64,000 nt of DNA, taken from positions 62,001-126,000 of the forward strand of contig NZ_AQOR01000009.1 in NCBI RefSeq assembly GCF_009846755.1, written 5' to 3'. Position 1 is the first letter of the stretch. The number at the start of each line of letters is the position of its first letter. Both the position numbers and the translations under genes were made by a program. Origin of the DNA: Alcanivorax sp. S71-1-4. GTDB lineage: Bacteria > Pseudomonadota > Gammaproteobacteria > Pseudomonadales > Alcanivoracaceae. The notes below the pieces were generated by a model that saw only the letters and a list, made by a program, of their open reading frames with translations, made no database searches and had not been told where the DNA came from. Below, one piece after another: positions 45,107 through 54,465 of this stretch.

Positions 45107-46048
45107 ATGATGACAGATCCGGGCTGGGCACGCCGGGTGAGACTGCAGCAATTGCGCACTGTATTGGCCGTGGCACAGAACAGCAGCCTGGTGAAGGCGG
45201 GCGAGGAACTGGGCCTGAGCCAGCCGGCGGTGAGCAAGATATTGCACGAAGTCGAGGCGGATCTCGGGGTGCAGTTGTTTGTGCGGACCAGCCGCGGCAC
45301 GCACACCACGCCGTTCGGTGAGATGCTCGCCAATCAGGCCAAGGCGGTGTTTGCCCAGCTCAGCCAGGTGGAGCAGGAAATCCATAATGCCCGTGAGGGG
45401 CTGAGTGGCCACGTGTCGGTGGGGGCACTGATTGCCGGGTCGGCGCAGGTGCTGCCGCAGGCGGTGGTGCGGCTGCATCGGCTGGCGCCGGGCATTCGCA
45501 CCTCGATCCGGGAAGGCACCTACCGGCAACTGGTGCCGGCACTGCGGCAGGGCGAACTGGACATGATTGTTGGCCGGTTGCCGGCGCACCGCTATCGGGA
45601 AGGGCTGGTGGTGGAGCCGTTCTATCAGGAAGAAATCCACTTTATTGTGCGCCCTGGCCATCAGGCGCTGTCGCTGCGGCAGCCGGACCTGGCCGCATTG
45701 CGTCAGTGGCCCTGGATCCTGCCGCTGCCGGACACCACGTTGCGGCAGATGCTGGAAGCGGCGTTCCATGACCTCAACCTGGAACTGCCGGTGGCGCCCT
45801 GCGAATCCCTCTCTGTGATCGGTAACCGGTGCATGTTGCTGGAAACGGACTATATCTGTGCCTTCCCGGCGCGGGTCATCGAGCCGGACGTGCGCGCCGG
45901 GCTGCTGGCGCGGATCGATATGGCGGAACCGCTGTTCTTCGGCCCGGTCGGGGTCTCGCTGCGCAAGGACAGCCCGCTCTCCAAGGCCGCAGAGGCGCTG
46001 CTGCGCGAGCTGCGGGCGGCAGGCCGTGAGGGGCTGTCGCTCTCCTGA
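45107..46048 (+). CDS. LysR-family regulator
   Basis: 313 aa: N-terminal HTH (LVKAGEELGLSQPAVSKILHEVE) and a substrate-binding effector domain. It reads rightward just before the TRAP/aldolase cluster and probably controls it. The effector is likely the transported acid. A palindrome TATAT-N9-ATATA lies just after its stop. Confidence 0.9.
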   Translation: MMTDPGWARRVRLQQLRTVLAVAQNSSLVKAGEELGLSQPAVSKILHEVEADLGVQLFVRTSRGTHTTPFGEMLANQAKAVFAQLSQVEQEIHNAREGLSGHVSVGALIAGSAQVLPQAVVRLHRLAPGIRTSIREGTYRQLVPALRQGELDMIVGRLPAHRYREGLVVEPFYQEEIHFIVRPGHQALSLRQPDLAALRQWPWILPLPDTTLRQMLEAAFHDLNLELPVAPCESLSVIGNRCMLLETDYICAFPARVIEPDVRAGLLARIDMAEPLFFGPVGVSLRKDSPLSKAAEALLRELRAAGREGLSLS

Positions 46049-46063
46049 GGCATTACTTCAGGT

Positions 46064-46082
46064 TATATCGGGTAGACATATA
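46064..46082. promoter_or_regulatory. Candidate LysR operator
   Basis: TATAT-CGGGTAGAC-ATATA is a dyad of the T-N11-A kind favoured by LysR regulators. It lies about 230 bases before the aldolase-like gene and just after the lysR stop. No other feature is visible between 46049 and 46313. Confidence 0.35.
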
Positions 46083-46313
46083 TTCATTTCAGGGAATGGC
46101 GCTGGCTGGTTAGAGTCAATCGCCAGAGACGCCCTGTGATGGCTGCCGTCATGAGTCAGGCAGGGCGCTGAATAACAACAACGGGAGCGCCTGATGTTCG
46201 TTCATCCCGCCGCGGGGTCCCTGACCCGCCATGCAGGTTCGCGCCAGAGCCCGTCGTTGTGCCCGGAAACCGTCGCTCCGGCGACCACACAACCACGGTA
46301 AGGAACCTGCTTC

Positions 46314-47012
46314 ATGATTGACGCCTCCTCTCCCCTGGCAGACACCGTCACGCGTGCCGACGCAGAAATCATTGTCCGTCGCGCTGCGCGCGCACTGGGC
46401 CGGCACGGTCTGGTGCATGCCTACGGGCATTGCAGCCAGCGTCTGGACGCTGATCATTTCCTGGTCTGTACCGCCAAGCCGCTGGGCACCATCGCGCCGG
46501 GCGAGGCCGGGACCGTGGTGCCGGTCAACGGTCCGTTGCCGGAAGGGGTGCTGGGTGAAGTGCGTATCCACCGTGAAATCTACCGCCGCCGGCCGGACAT
46601 CGGCGGCATCGTGCGCAGCATGCCGGCGCGCGCCATGGCGCTGTCCGCTCTGGGCCGCACCCCCCGTGTGCTGCACGGCATGGGCAGCTATTTCGCGCCG
46701 GGCACACCGCTGTGGGATGACCCGCAACTGATCCGTGATGACGCGGCTGCCGAGCAACTGGCGGACCTGATGGCCGACAGCCCGGCGCTGGTAATGCGGG
46801 GCAACGGCGTGGTGGCCGCCGCCGAGTCGCTGCAATCTGCCGTGGTGCTGACCTGGTACCTGGAAGACGCCGCGCGCGTGGAGCTGGACTGCCTCGCCAG
46901 CGGACAGCCGGCGAAAGAACTGAGCCTCGAAGAGTCACAGCGGCGTGCCACCCGCTCGGGCCTGATCTTCGAGCGCATGTGGGACTATCTGACCCATGGA
47001 GATCCCGAATGA
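46314..47012 (+). CDS. Class II aldolase/adducin-fold protein lacking the usual zinc ligands
   Basis: 232 aa with the class II aldolase outline (ARALGRHGLVHAYGHCSQRL, HREIYRRRPDIGGI, GNGVVAAAESLQ). The H-x-H zinc pair expected after the rPDIGGIV strand is R101-S102-M103 here, and the NHG motif reads G-N-G (N164). The metal site of aldolases is thus missing. It heads an operon with TRAP genes and a dehydrogenase. It may use other chemistry or only bind the substrate. AAGGA supports the start. Confidence 0.8.
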   Translation: MIDASSPLADTVTRADAEIIVRRAARALGRHGLVHAYGHCSQRLDADHFLVCTAKPLGTIAPGEAGTVVPVNGPLPEGVLGEVRIHREIYRRRPDIGGIVRSMPARAMALSALGRTPRVLHGMGSYFAPGTPLWDDPQLIRDDAAAEQLADLMADSPALVMRGNGVVAAAESLQSAVVLTWYLEDAARVELDCLASGQPAKELSLEESQRRATRSGLIFERMWDYLTHGDPE

Positions 47013-47626
47013 GTGCGCAGACGACGACACCTGACAGCAACGATGTGATGCTGCCCGATTTTTCCGGGCAGGGGTTCCTGCCGTGGCTGCAGCGCGCGAG
47101 TTATCGGCTGGCCCAGGCCGAGCAGGTCCTTGCCGGGCTGTTGGTGGGCCTGGTGTTTCTGCTGCTGATCCTGAATATCAGCACACGCGCCTTCGGCAAT
47201 GCGCTGTACTGGGTCGACGAGGCGGCCGTGACCGCGATGGTGTGGATGGCGTTTCTGGCGGCCTCGGTAAGTCTGTATGCGCGCGCCAATATTGCTGTGA
47301 CCCTGGTGACAGACGCAGTGCCGGCCAGCCTGGCGCGGTGTCTGGCTGTGCTGGTGGATCTGGTGTTGCTGGCGTTTGTGCTGGCGCTGATGTGGATGCT
47401 GTGGCGCTGGTTCGCCCCGATGGACCTGTACAGCGTCGGCTTTGATACCGACGCGTTGGCGGCGGAATTTTTCAATTTCATCTATCAGGAACCGACACAG
47501 ACGCTGGGCATCAGCAAGTTCTGGCTGTGGCTGGTGTTGCCGCTGTTTGCGCTCGGCGGCCTGGTGCATGCGCTGTCGAATCTGGATATCAGCCTGACGC
47601 GCCTGCTGCGCGCAAAGGAGGCCTGA
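47009..47626 (+). CDS. dctQ: TRAP transporter small membrane subunit (DctQ)
   Basis: 205 aa with four membrane helices and the DctQ pattern (NISTRAFGNALYWVDEAAVTAMVWMAFL). It carries an extra 30-residue polar N-terminus. It overlaps the aldolase-like gene at its start (ATGA) and dctM at its end (TGATG). Works with DctM and DctP to import an organic acid with sodium. Confidence 0.9.
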   Translation: MSAQTTTPDSNDVMLPDFSGQGFLPWLQRASYRLAQAEQVLAGLLVGLVFLLLILNISTRAFGNALYWVDEAAVTAMVWMAFLAASVSLYARANIAVTLVTDAVPASLARCLAVLVDLVLLAFVLALMWMLWRWFAPMDLYSVGFDTDALAAEFFNFIYQEPTQTLGISKFWLWLVLPLFALGGLVHALSNLDISLTRLLRAKEA

Positions 47627-48885
47627 TGGTTGCCGGACTGTTTGTTGTGCTGCTGGTCATTGGTGTGCCGGTGGCGTTTGTGCTCGCGATCAGTGCGCTG
47701 ATCTACATTTTCTCCACGGGCAATACGGTGCTGCTGGACTCCTATCCGCAGCAGTTTTTCGGTGGCCTGGAAAACTATGGCCTGCTGGCGCTGCCGTTGT
47801 TCATCCTGGTCGGTGAGTGCATGAACGAGGGCGGGATTGCGCGGCGGCTGATGAACATGGCCACGGCGCTGATCGGCTCGATCAAGGGCGGGCTGGCGTA
47901 CGTCAACCTGCTCTCGAACATGATGATGGCGTCGATCCTCGGTTCCACGGTGGCGCAGATCACCATCATGTCGCGCATTGCCGTGCCGGAAATGGAGCGT
48001 GTCGGATATCGACGGGATACCGCCGTGGCGATCACCGCCGCCGGTGGCCTGTTGGCGCCAATCATCCCGCCGTCGATGATGTTCGTGATCTTCGGTGTGA
48101 TCGCACAGATTTCCATTGGCGACCTGTTTATCGCCGGCATCGTGCCGGGCATTCTGCTCGGGCTGGCCTTTTTCGCCGTGCTGGGCTGGATGGCGCGGCG
48201 GCATGATTTCCCCACCACCGAAAAGCTGACGTTCCCGCAGCGGCTGAAGGCGATGCGGGACGGCGCCGCCGCCGTGCTGATTCCGCTGACCATTGTCGGC
48301 AGCATCCTCGGCGGGCTCGCCACGCCGACAGAAGCCGCCGCGCTGGCCTGTGTGGCAGCGATTCTGGTCGGCCGTCTGGTCTATCGTGAATTCGACCTGC
48401 GCATGTTGTGGCCGGCGCTGCTGCGTACGGCGCGCAACTCCGCCATCGTGTTGTTCCTGATTGCTGCCGCGAACCTGTTCAGCTGGGTGATCACCTTTGA
48501 AAACCTGCCGGCGCTGGCGGCCGCCTGGATCAGTTCGCTGTCCGATTCCCCGGCCACGTTCCTGGTGCTGGTGATGCTGATGCTGCTGCTGGTGGGGATG
48601 ATCCTCGATCCGATTCCGGCCTTGATCCTGGTGGTGCCGGTGCTGCTGCCGGTGGCGACCGATGTGTACGCCATCAGCCCGTTCCACTTCGGCATGATCG
48701 TCTGTCTGACCCTGGTGATGGGGCTGCTCACACCGCCGGTGGGGTCGGCGCTGTTCACCGCCTCGGCGTTGTCGGGTGTCCGCGCTGAACGTATCGCCGT
48801 GCTGCTGTTGCCGTATCTGGCGGCCATGCTGATGGTGCTGTTGCTGCTGATTTATGTGCCTTCTCTGGTCACGGTGCTGATATGA
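47626..48885 (+). CDS. dctM: TRAP transporter large membrane subunit (DctM)
   Basis: 419 aa, about 12 helices, with the DctM motifs LALPLFILVGECMNEGGIARRL, PPSMMFVIFG and MGLLTPPVGSALF. Full family length. AAGGAGG precedes the ATG. Overlaps dctQ and the dehydrogenase gene, so all are translated as a unit. Confidence 0.95.
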   Translation: MVAGLFVVLLVIGVPVAFVLAISALIYIFSTGNTVLLDSYPQQFFGGLENYGLLALPLFILVGECMNEGGIARRLMNMATALIGSIKGGLAYVNLLSNMMMASILGSTVAQITIMSRIAVPEMERVGYRRDTAVAITAAGGLLAPIIPPSMMFVIFGVIAQISIGDLFIAGIVPGILLGLAFFAVLGWMARRHDFPTTEKLTFPQRLKAMRDGAAAVLIPLTIVGSILGGLATPTEAAALACVAAILVGRLVYREFDLRMLWPALLRTARNSAIVLFLIAAANLFSWVITFENLPALAAAWISSLSDSPATFLVLVMLMLLLVGMILDPIPALILVVPVLLPVATDVYAISPFHFGMIVCLTLVMGLLTPPVGSALFTASALSGVRAERIAVLLLPYLAAMLMVLLLLIYVPSLVTVLI

Positions 48886-49814
48886 ACGACATGCGGCATG
48901 TTGCGGTCCTGGGCGCTGGCCTGATCGGTGCCGGCTGGGCGGCCCTGTTCGGGCTGTGTGGCCGTCGCGTAACGGTCATCGACCCGCACCCGCAGGCGGC
49001 GGCGCGGGTGGCTGAAGCCGTGGCGCAGGCCCGGCCGGTGCTGGCGGCGCTGGGCCTGGCACCGGTTGCCACCCCGGCGATCGGTTTTGTGGCATCGCCC
49101 TCACAACTTGATGACGACGTGGCACTGGTGCAGGAAGCGCTCCCCGAGGACGCGGCGCTGAAGCGCGCCGCGTTTGAACAGCTTGAACCGTTCATCGCTG
49201 CCGACACGCTGATTGCGTCAAGTTCCTCCGGTTGCCTGCCGACACCGATGCAGGCGGGGCTGGCGCACCCGCAGCGGCTGTTCATTGCCCACCCGTGCAA
49301 CCCGCCGTGGCTGATGCCGCTGGTGGAGCTGGTGCCTGGCCGTCACACCGACGCCGCTGTGCTGCCCCGCGCGGCGGCGTTCTATCAGCAGCTTGGCCGG
49401 CGCACGGTGCAGCTTGCCGGTGAAATTCGTGGCCATCTGGTGAACCGCCTGCAGGCGGCGCTGTGGCGTGAAGCCGTGCATCTGGTCGCCAGTGGTGCGG
49501 CGAGCGTCGAGCAGGTGGATCTGGCCGTGACGGAAGGGCTGGGCGCACGCTGGGCGTGTTGCGGCCCGCACATGATTTTTCATCTGGCCGGTGCCGAACG
49601 TGGCATGGCCGGGTTCCTCGACAACTTGGGCGAGGCGGTGGAGCAGTGGTGGGCCGACCTGGGCACGCCGACGCTGGATGAAGAAACCCGCCGGCTGCTG
49701 ATCGAGGGCATGCAGGCGGCCACCGGTGGCCGGGAGGTGGCGTCACTGGCTGCTGCCCGTGACCAGGGCGTGACGCACATGCTGCGCGCGGCACGCGCGC
49801 TGGAGAATGAATGA
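48882..49814 (+). CDS. 3-hydroxyacyl-CoA dehydrogenase-like NAD enzyme
   Basis: 310 aa with a Rossmann fold (VAVLGAGLIGAGWAALFGLCG), the catalytic His in FIAHPCNPPWLMPLVELVPG, and the C-terminal helical domain. The single-domain length and the HPCNPP motif fit carnitine dehydrogenase or L-gulonate dehydrogenase-type members that oxidise small beta-hydroxy acids. It overlaps dctM (ATGA) and probably starts breakdown of the imported acid. Confidence 0.88.
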   Translation: MNDMRHVAVLGAGLIGAGWAALFGLCGRRVTVIDPHPQAAARVAEAVAQARPVLAALGLAPVATPAIGFVASPSQLDDDVALVQEALPEDAALKRAAFEQLEPFIAADTLIASSSSGCLPTPMQAGLAHPQRLFIAHPCNPPWLMPLVELVPGRHTDAAVLPRAAAFYQQLGRRTVQLAGEIRGHLVNRLQAALWREAVHLVASGAASVEQVDLAVTEGLGARWACCGPHMIFHLAGAERGMAGFLDNLGEAVEQWWADLGTPTLDEETRRLLIEGMQAATGGREVASLAAARDQGVTHMLRAARALENE

Positions 49815-49845
49815 CCGTGCGGCCGTGTGGCCGCGATGTTTCCGA

Positions 49846-49875
49846 ATCACCACTTTTCGTACCACCACTTTTCGT
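49846..49875 (+). repeat. 15-bp tandem repeat before dctP
   Basis: The 15-base unit (A/A)(T/C)CACCACTTTTCGT occurs twice in tandem (49846-49860, 49861-49875), one base different. A small GCGGCC/GGCCGC hairpin (49819-49834) lies upstream. They could change mRNA levels between the membrane genes and dctP. Confidence 0.6.
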
Positions 49876-49908
49876 ATCACAACAATGACCCGACACCGGG
49901 AGAGGTTC

Positions 49909-50892
49909 ATGAAAAAGCTCGCAATTCTTTTTTCGACACTGCTGTGTCTGTCCTTTTTGCCCCTGACCGGACAGGCGAAAACCCTGCGCCTGGGTGTCAT
50001 CACGCCACCGTCGCATCAGTGGAGCAAGGGAGCCCAGGCGTTCGCGGATGAGGTGAAAGCACGTTCTAACGGTGAACTGGAAGTGCTGGTGTTCCCGTCC
50101 GGCCAGCTCGGCAGTGAAGCGCAGATGCTGCAACTGCTGCAGCGGGGCGGACTGGACATGGCGTTCCTGGCAGCCGGTGAACTGGCCAACCGCCGCCCGT
50201 CCTTTGCCGCGCTGTTTGCGCCCTATATTGTCGAGACACCGGAGCAGGCCCGTGCGCTGCTGCAGGGTGAGACGGCCACGAAGATGCTGGAAGATGTGCG
50301 GCCGCTGGGCCTGGTCGGCCTGGGCTATGGCATGGCCGGCCTGCGTCAGATCGTGATGCGCGGCGACGTGCAGAGCGTGGACGACCTCAGGGGGCGCAAG
50401 GTGCGCACCATGCCGATCGAACCGGAGCGTGATTTCTGGCTCAAGCTCGGCGCTGCGCCGACACCGATTCCGCTGCCGGCGCTGTACGATGCGTTTGCCA
50501 ATGGCCAGGTGGACGGCATGCAGATCGATTTCGAGGGGAGCTGGAACACCCGCTACATCGACAACGCGGGCACCGTGATTGAATCCAATCACATGATGCT
50601 GCCGATGGTGGGCGTCGCCTCTGCGCGGGTCTGGAGTTCCCTGTCCGACGGCGAGCGCGACCTGCTGTCCGAACTGGCGGCCAAGCACCTGGACCAGATT
50701 CTGCGCGTGTACGCGGATATCGACCGGGACTATCTGGCGAAGATTCGCGACGCCGGTGTGCCGGTACTGACCGTACACCGTGACTTCTTCGGCCCGGGCG
50801 TCGACCGGTGGTATGAAGAATGGCGTGCGCGTGCCCCCGTGCTGAAAGACCTGGAGGCTGACGCCGAAGCGATCCGTGCTGCCGACGAATAA
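49909..50892 (+). CDS. dctP: TRAP periplasmic substrate-binding protein (DctP)
   Basis: 327 aa: Sec signal peptide (near GQA), then the DctP fold with LRLGVITPPSHQWSKGAQAF and the ligand-region stretch LRGRKVRTMPIEPERDFW. The Arg in KVRTM is the usual carboxylate contact, so the substrate is a carboxylic acid. GGGAGAGG precedes the ATG. It is last in the cluster, 95 bases after the dehydrogenase. Confidence 0.93.
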   Translation: MKKLAILFSTLLCLSFLPLTGQAKTLRLGVITPPSHQWSKGAQAFADEVKARSNGELEVLVFPSGQLGSEAQMLQLLQRGGLDMAFLAAGELANRRPSFAALFAPYIVETPEQARALLQGETATKMLEDVRPLGLVGLGYGMAGLRQIVMRGDVQSVDDLRGRKVRTMPIEPERDFWLKLGAAPTPIPLPALYDAFANGQVDGMQIDFEGSWNTRYIDNAGTVIESNHMMLPMVGVASARVWSSLSDGERDLLSELAAKHLDQILRVYADIDRDYLAKIRDAGVPVLTVHRDFFGPGVDRWYEEWRARAPVLKDLEADAEAIRAADE

Positions 50893-50910
50893 TCCGGCAC
50901 ATCCGGGACG

Positions 50911-50933
50911 GTGCGCGGGCGATGCCCGCGCAC
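50911..50933. terminator. Hairpin between dctP and soxR
   Basis: GTGCGCGGGC-GAT-GCCCGCGCAC, a perfect 10-bp stem with a 3-base loop between two convergent genes. No T-run, but the strong stem and position suggest a shared terminator. Confidence 0.6.
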
Positions 50934-50934
50934 G

Positions 50935-51396
50935 TCAGTCCGGTTCCAGCAGGCGCGGCCCCGGGCCCTGTTCGCCGAGTTCGTCCCACGGGTTACGCAA
51001 CGGGCAGCCCTCGATAGACAGGCAGCCGCAACCGATACAGCCATCCAGTTGATCCCGCAGCCGGGTCAGCCGGTCGATGCGCTCATCCAGATCCCCTCGC
51101 CATTTGCGCGACAGCCGCGCCCAGTCCCTGGCAGTGGGGGTACGTTTTTCCGGCAATGATGCCAATGCCTCGGCGATCTCCGAGAGGGGAATACCGGTGC
51201 GCTGCGCCACCTTGATGATGGCCACCCGGCGCAGCACGTCGCGGGTGTAGCGACGCTGGTTCCCTTTGTTGCGCGCGCTGTGGATCAGGCCGCGCGCCTC
51301 GTAGAAATGCAGGGCAGACACCGACACGCCACTGCGGCGTGCCACTTGCCCTACACTGAGTTCTTTGGGAAATTCCTCGGGGCAGTCTTTCTTCAT
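50935..51396 (-). CDS. soxR: Redox-sensing regulator SoxR
   Basis: 153 aa MerR-family protein: HTH ([24 protein letters not shown]), dimer helix, and the [2Fe-2S] cluster motif [12 protein letters not shown] with four Cys. Senses redox-cycling compounds. The ATG at 51396 is chosen; a longer frame exists. It is divergent from the DUF3565 gene. I could not find a clear SoxR box nearby. Confidence 0.95.
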   Translation of the reverse strand: MKKDCPEEFPKELSVGQVARRSGVSVSALHFYEARGLIHSARNKGNQRRYTRDVLRRVAIIKVAQRTGIPLSEIAEALASLPEKRTPTARDWARLSRKWRGDLDERIDRLTRLRDQLDGCIGCGCLSIEGCPLRNPWDELGEQGPGPRLLEPD

Positions 51397-51545
51397 GACG
51401 TATCCTTGATCACCGCGCCGGCTTGAAAACGCGCCCACGCGCTTTTCGCCCGCTGCCTGGTGGAGCAGCCTCATGCAAGGTTCAGGTTTTATCGCAGCCA
51501 CCGCCCCGGTGCAATGTGGGTGGTCTTTCTGGAGCTGGAGCGCTG

Positions 51546-51749
51546 ATGCGTGACCGTCCGCTGATCACCGGTTTTTATCAGGATGACGATGGTGACTGGG
51601 TGGTGAGGCTCAGTTGCGGCCACACCCAGCACGTGCGCCACCGGCCGCCGTTCATGCAGCGGCCCTGGGTGATCACCGAGTCCGGCCGGCAGGCGCAACT
51701 GGGCCGGCCGTTCGAATGTGGCTGGTGCCGCCAGGCGCGGGCGCGCTAG
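51546..51749 (+). CDS. DUF3565 small protein
   Basis: 67 aa with the DUF3565 pattern: [34 protein letters not shown], and C-terminal CGWCRQ. The Cys/His set suggests a small zinc site. GGAG 6 bases upstream of the ATG. The role is unknown. Confidence 0.85.
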   Translation: MRDRPLITGFYQDDDGDWVVRLSCGHTQHVRHRPPFMQRPWVITESGRQAQLGRPFECGWCRQARAR

Positions 51750-51854
51750 CCTGCGGCCAGCTGGCGCAGGGTGGGCCACATTGCGACCGTGGGCCTCCGC
51801 CCGTTCCTGACACGGTTCGCCGGCGTGCCCACCGGTTTCGTGCCCGCCTGAACA

Positions 51855-51882
51855 GGCAAAGGCGCCCTGGGGCGCCTTTGCC
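51855..51882 (-). terminator. Hairpin after crp
   Basis: GGCAAAGGCGCC-CTGG-GGCGCCTTTGCC, a perfect 12-bp stem right after the crp stop on the minus strand. No long T-run. Likely the crp terminator; could also stop the DUF3565 transcript. Confidence 0.65.
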
Positions 51883-51904
51883 GGGAGTGTGTCCGGTGCC
51901 CGGG

Positions 51905-52537
51905 TCAGCGGGTGCCGTACACCACCATGGTCTTGCCCTTCACCGAGACGAGCCCCTGGTCTTCCAGGTTCTTCAGTACCCGGCCGACCATTTCCCGTGA
52001 GCAGCCGACGATACGTCCGATCTCCTGCCGGGTGACCTTGATCTGCATGCCGTCCGGATGGGTCATGGCGTCCGGTTGCTTGCACAGGTCGAGCAGGGTG
52101 CCGGCGACGCGGCCGGTGACATCCAGGAACGCCAGGTCACCCACCTTGCGGGTGGTGGCGCGCAGGCGCCCCGCAATCTGGGCCGAGACGGTGAACAGGA
52201 TGTCGGCGTCCTCGCGGGCGAGCTGACGAAATTTGGCATAGCTGATTTCGGCCACTTCGCATTCGGTCTTGGCCTTGACCCAGGCCGAACGGCTCGGATC
52301 CTGCTCGAACAGGCCCATTTCGCCGAAGAAGTCGCCTTCGTTCAGATACGCCATGATCATCTCGCGGCCGTCATCGTCCTCGATCATGACGGTGACAGAG
52401 CCCTTGAGCACATAGTAGAGCGCGTCGGACTCATCACCTGCATAGATGATGGTGCTTTTGGCCGGGTATTTGCGCCGGTGGCAATGGGCCAGGAAATTGT
52501 CCAGGTTGGGAATAATCTTGTTGCTGGAATCCGTCAT
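51905..52537 (-). CDS. crp: cAMP receptor protein Crp/Vfr
   Basis: 210 aa: cyclic-nucleotide-binding domain ([22 protein letters not shown]) and the Crp HTH ([20 protein letters not shown]). Close to Pseudomonas Vfr in length and motifs. In Pseudomonas it sits beside trpC; here 23 kb separate them. Divergent from the OsmC-like gene. Confidence 0.95.
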   Translation of the reverse strand: MTDSSNKIIPNLDNFLAHCHRRKYPAKSTIIYAGDESDALYYVLKGSVTVMIEDDDGREMIMAYLNEGDFFGEMGLFEQDPSRSAWVKAKTECEVAEISYAKFRQLAREDADILFTVSAQIAGRLRATTRKVGDLAFLDVTGRVAGTLLDLCKQPDAMTHPDGMQIKVTRQEIGRIVGCSREMVGRVLKNLEDQGLVSVKGKTMVVYGTR

Positions 52538-52735
52538 GGCCTGTTATTCGCGTGGTGGGTAAGTAAAAAAGGTGACAAAACGGTCCGATATTGCCCTTTT
52601 TTGACGTCCCTGCCAAGGCGGGCCTTCACAGGCTGCGGACTGATCGGCATCGGCGGTTGCCGGGCTGGCTCATGCGGAGGGTATGGTGGCGGGGGGGCCT
52701 TGTGGTAATCTGCGCCCGCATTGAAGGAGTCTCCT

Positions 52736-53158
52736 ATGCAAGCAACGATTCGTTGGCAGGGTAACGTCTGCTTTGAGGCGGAATCCGGGTCCGGGCACAC
52801 GATACTGATTGACGGTCCGCCGGATCACGGTGGCGAGAACCGCGGCCCGCGCCCGATGGAAACCCTGCTGCTGGGGATGGGCGGCTGCGCGTCCTTCGAT
52901 GTGGTGCACATCCTGCGCAAGTCGCGCCAGGACATCACTGACTGCCGCTGCGAAATCCAGGCCGAACGGGCCGAGGACGAAGTGCCGGCGGTGTTCACCC
53001 GTATTCATCTGCATTTTGTCGTCACCGGCAACAACCTGAAGGAAAACCAGGTCAGGCGGGCAGTGGAACTGTCGGCCGAGAAGTACTGCTCAGCGTCGAT
53101 CATGCTCGCCCGTGCCGGGGTCGAGATCACCCACAGCTATGACGTTGAGGCCGCCTGA
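52736..53158 (+). CDS. OsmC/Ohr-family protein
   Basis: 140 aa OsmC-fold protein with the two redox Cys in GMGGCASFDVV and SAEKYCSASIML. It belongs to the YhfA-like group next to crp in many gammaproteobacteria. AAGGAG supports the ATG at 52736. Probably handles small oxidants or thiols. Confidence 0.9.
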   Translation: MQATIRWQGNVCFEAESGSGHTILIDGPPDHGGENRGPRPMETLLLGMGGCASFDVVHILRKSRQDITDCRCEIQAERAEDEVPAVFTRIHLHFVVTGNNLKENQVRRAVELSAEKYCSASIMLARAGVEITHSYDVEAA

Positions 53159-53159
53159 C

Positions 53160-53576
53160 GTGAGCGAACGCCCCTCCGGTCTGGCCGGGCTGCGTCATGT
53201 GGCGCTGTTCGTCGAGGATCTGGCGGCCTGCGAGCAGTTCTATGTCGGGCTGCTGGGGATGGCCGTGGAGTGGCGTCCCGACGAGGACAATGTCTACCTG
53301 TGCTCCGGATGTGACAATCTGGCGCTGCACCGCTGGCAGGGGGAGTCGTTTCCCCGTCCGCAGCGCCTGGATCACATCGGGTTCATTCTCGACGCCATGG
53401 ATGACGTCGACCGCTGGTTCACGTTTCTGAAAGATCAGGGCGTGACGATGAGATCGGAGCCGCGTACGCATCGGGATGGCGCGCGCAGCTTCTATTGTCT
53501 GGACCCGGAAGGCGTGGTGGTGCAGTTCATCTTCCACCCGCCCATCTCCGGGCACCGGTTCATTCGCAACGACTGA
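53160..53576 (+). CDS. VOC-family protein
   Basis: 138 aa glyoxalase-fold protein: LRHVALFVEDLAACEQFYVGLLGM and the C-terminal FYCLDPEGVVVQFIF. Metal ligands (two His, one Glu) are plausible. A GTG start at 53160 is chosen, one base after the OsmC-like stop; longer ATG starts overlap that gene. Substrate unknown. Confidence 0.82.
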   Translation: MSERPSGLAGLRHVALFVEDLAACEQFYVGLLGMAVEWRPDEDNVYLCSGCDNLALHRWQGESFPRPQRLDHIGFILDAMDDVDRWFTFLKDQGVTMRSEPRTHRDGARSFYCLDPEGVVVQFIFHPPISGHRFIRND

Positions 53577-53608
53577 CTGCGCAACGCGCAGAGGAAAGGT
53601 AGACCGAG

Positions 53609-54412
53609 GTGAAAAACCTGGACCAGAAGATCAGACTGCATGGCTTCAACAACCTGACGAAGTCGCTCAGTTTCAATATCTTTGACATCAGTTATGCCAA
53701 GACTGAGCAACACCGCAAGGAATACATCGAGTATATTGATGAACTCTACAACGCGGAGCGGTTGACCGAGATTCTCACCAACGTCACCCGGATCATCGGC
53801 GCCAACGTATTGAACGTGGCACGCCAGGACTATGATCCGCAGGGCGCGAGTGTGACCATGCTCATCGCCGAGCACGAATCACCGCCGACCGACCCGGACT
53901 TCGACGAAGAAGCTCCCGGTCCGTTGCCGGACACCATCGTCGCGCACCTGGACAAGAGCCATGTGACGGTGCACACCTACCCGGAATCACATCCGGACAA
54001 TGGCATTTCCACCTTCCGTGTGGACGTGGACGTGTCCACCTGCGGTGTGATCTCGCCGCTGCGGGCGCTGAACTACCTGATCCACAGCTTTGATTCGGAT
54101 ATCGTCACCATCGACTACCGGGTGCGCGGCATGACCCGCGATGTGGATGGCACCAAGCATTACATCGATCACGATATCAACTCGATCCAGAACTTCCTGA
54201 CCGAGGACACGCAGAACGGATACCAGATGATCGACGTCAACGTCTATCAGGAGAACATCTTCCATACCAAGATGCTGCTGAAGGACTTCGACATCGACAA
54301 CTACCTGTTCGGTGCCGGCGCGGATGAATTCAACGCCGAGGAACTGGAAGACATCGAGAGCCGCCTGCGCAAGGAAATGCTGGAGATCTTCTACAGCCGT
54401 AACCTCGACTGA
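53609..54412 (+). CDS. speD: S-adenosylmethionine decarboxylase proenzyme SpeD
   Basis: 267 aa, close to E. coli SpeD in length. The self-cleavage site is [13 protein letters not shown] (Ser117 becomes the pyruvoyl group). Other family motifs: [15 protein letters not shown]. Provides decarboxylated SAM for spermidine. GTG start with AGGAAAG further upstream. Followed by a terminator. Confidence 0.95.
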   Translation: MKNLDQKIRLHGFNNLTKSLSFNIFDISYAKTEQHRKEYIEYIDELYNAERLTEILTNVTRIIGANVLNVARQDYDPQGASVTMLIAEHESPPTDPDFDEEAPGPLPDTIVAHLDKSHVTVHTYPESHPDNGISTFRVDVDVSTCGVISPLRALNYLIHSFDSDIVTIDYRVRGMTRDVDGTKHYIDHDINSIQNFLTEDTQNGYQMIDVNVYQENIFHTKMLLKDFDIDNYLFGAGADEFNAEELEDIESRLRKEMLEIFYSRNLD

Positions 54413-54433
54413 CGCTGACGCACGGTTGACCGC

Positions 54434-54465
54434 GAACGCCCCTGCCTCGTCAGGGGCGTTCTGTT
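54434..54465 (+). terminator. speD terminator
   Basis: GAACGCCCCTG (54434-54444) and CAGGGGCGTTC (54451-54461) form an 11-bp stem with a 6-base loop, followed by TGTTT. A Rho-independent terminator. The following 54466-54632 holds short repeats (CTCAACACCCTG twice) and no gene. Confidence 0.85.

Noticed and set aside
51397..51545. SoxR box between soxR and DUF3565
   Set aside because: Only partial likeness (a CCTCA half-site) and no proper dyad; not strong enough to claim.
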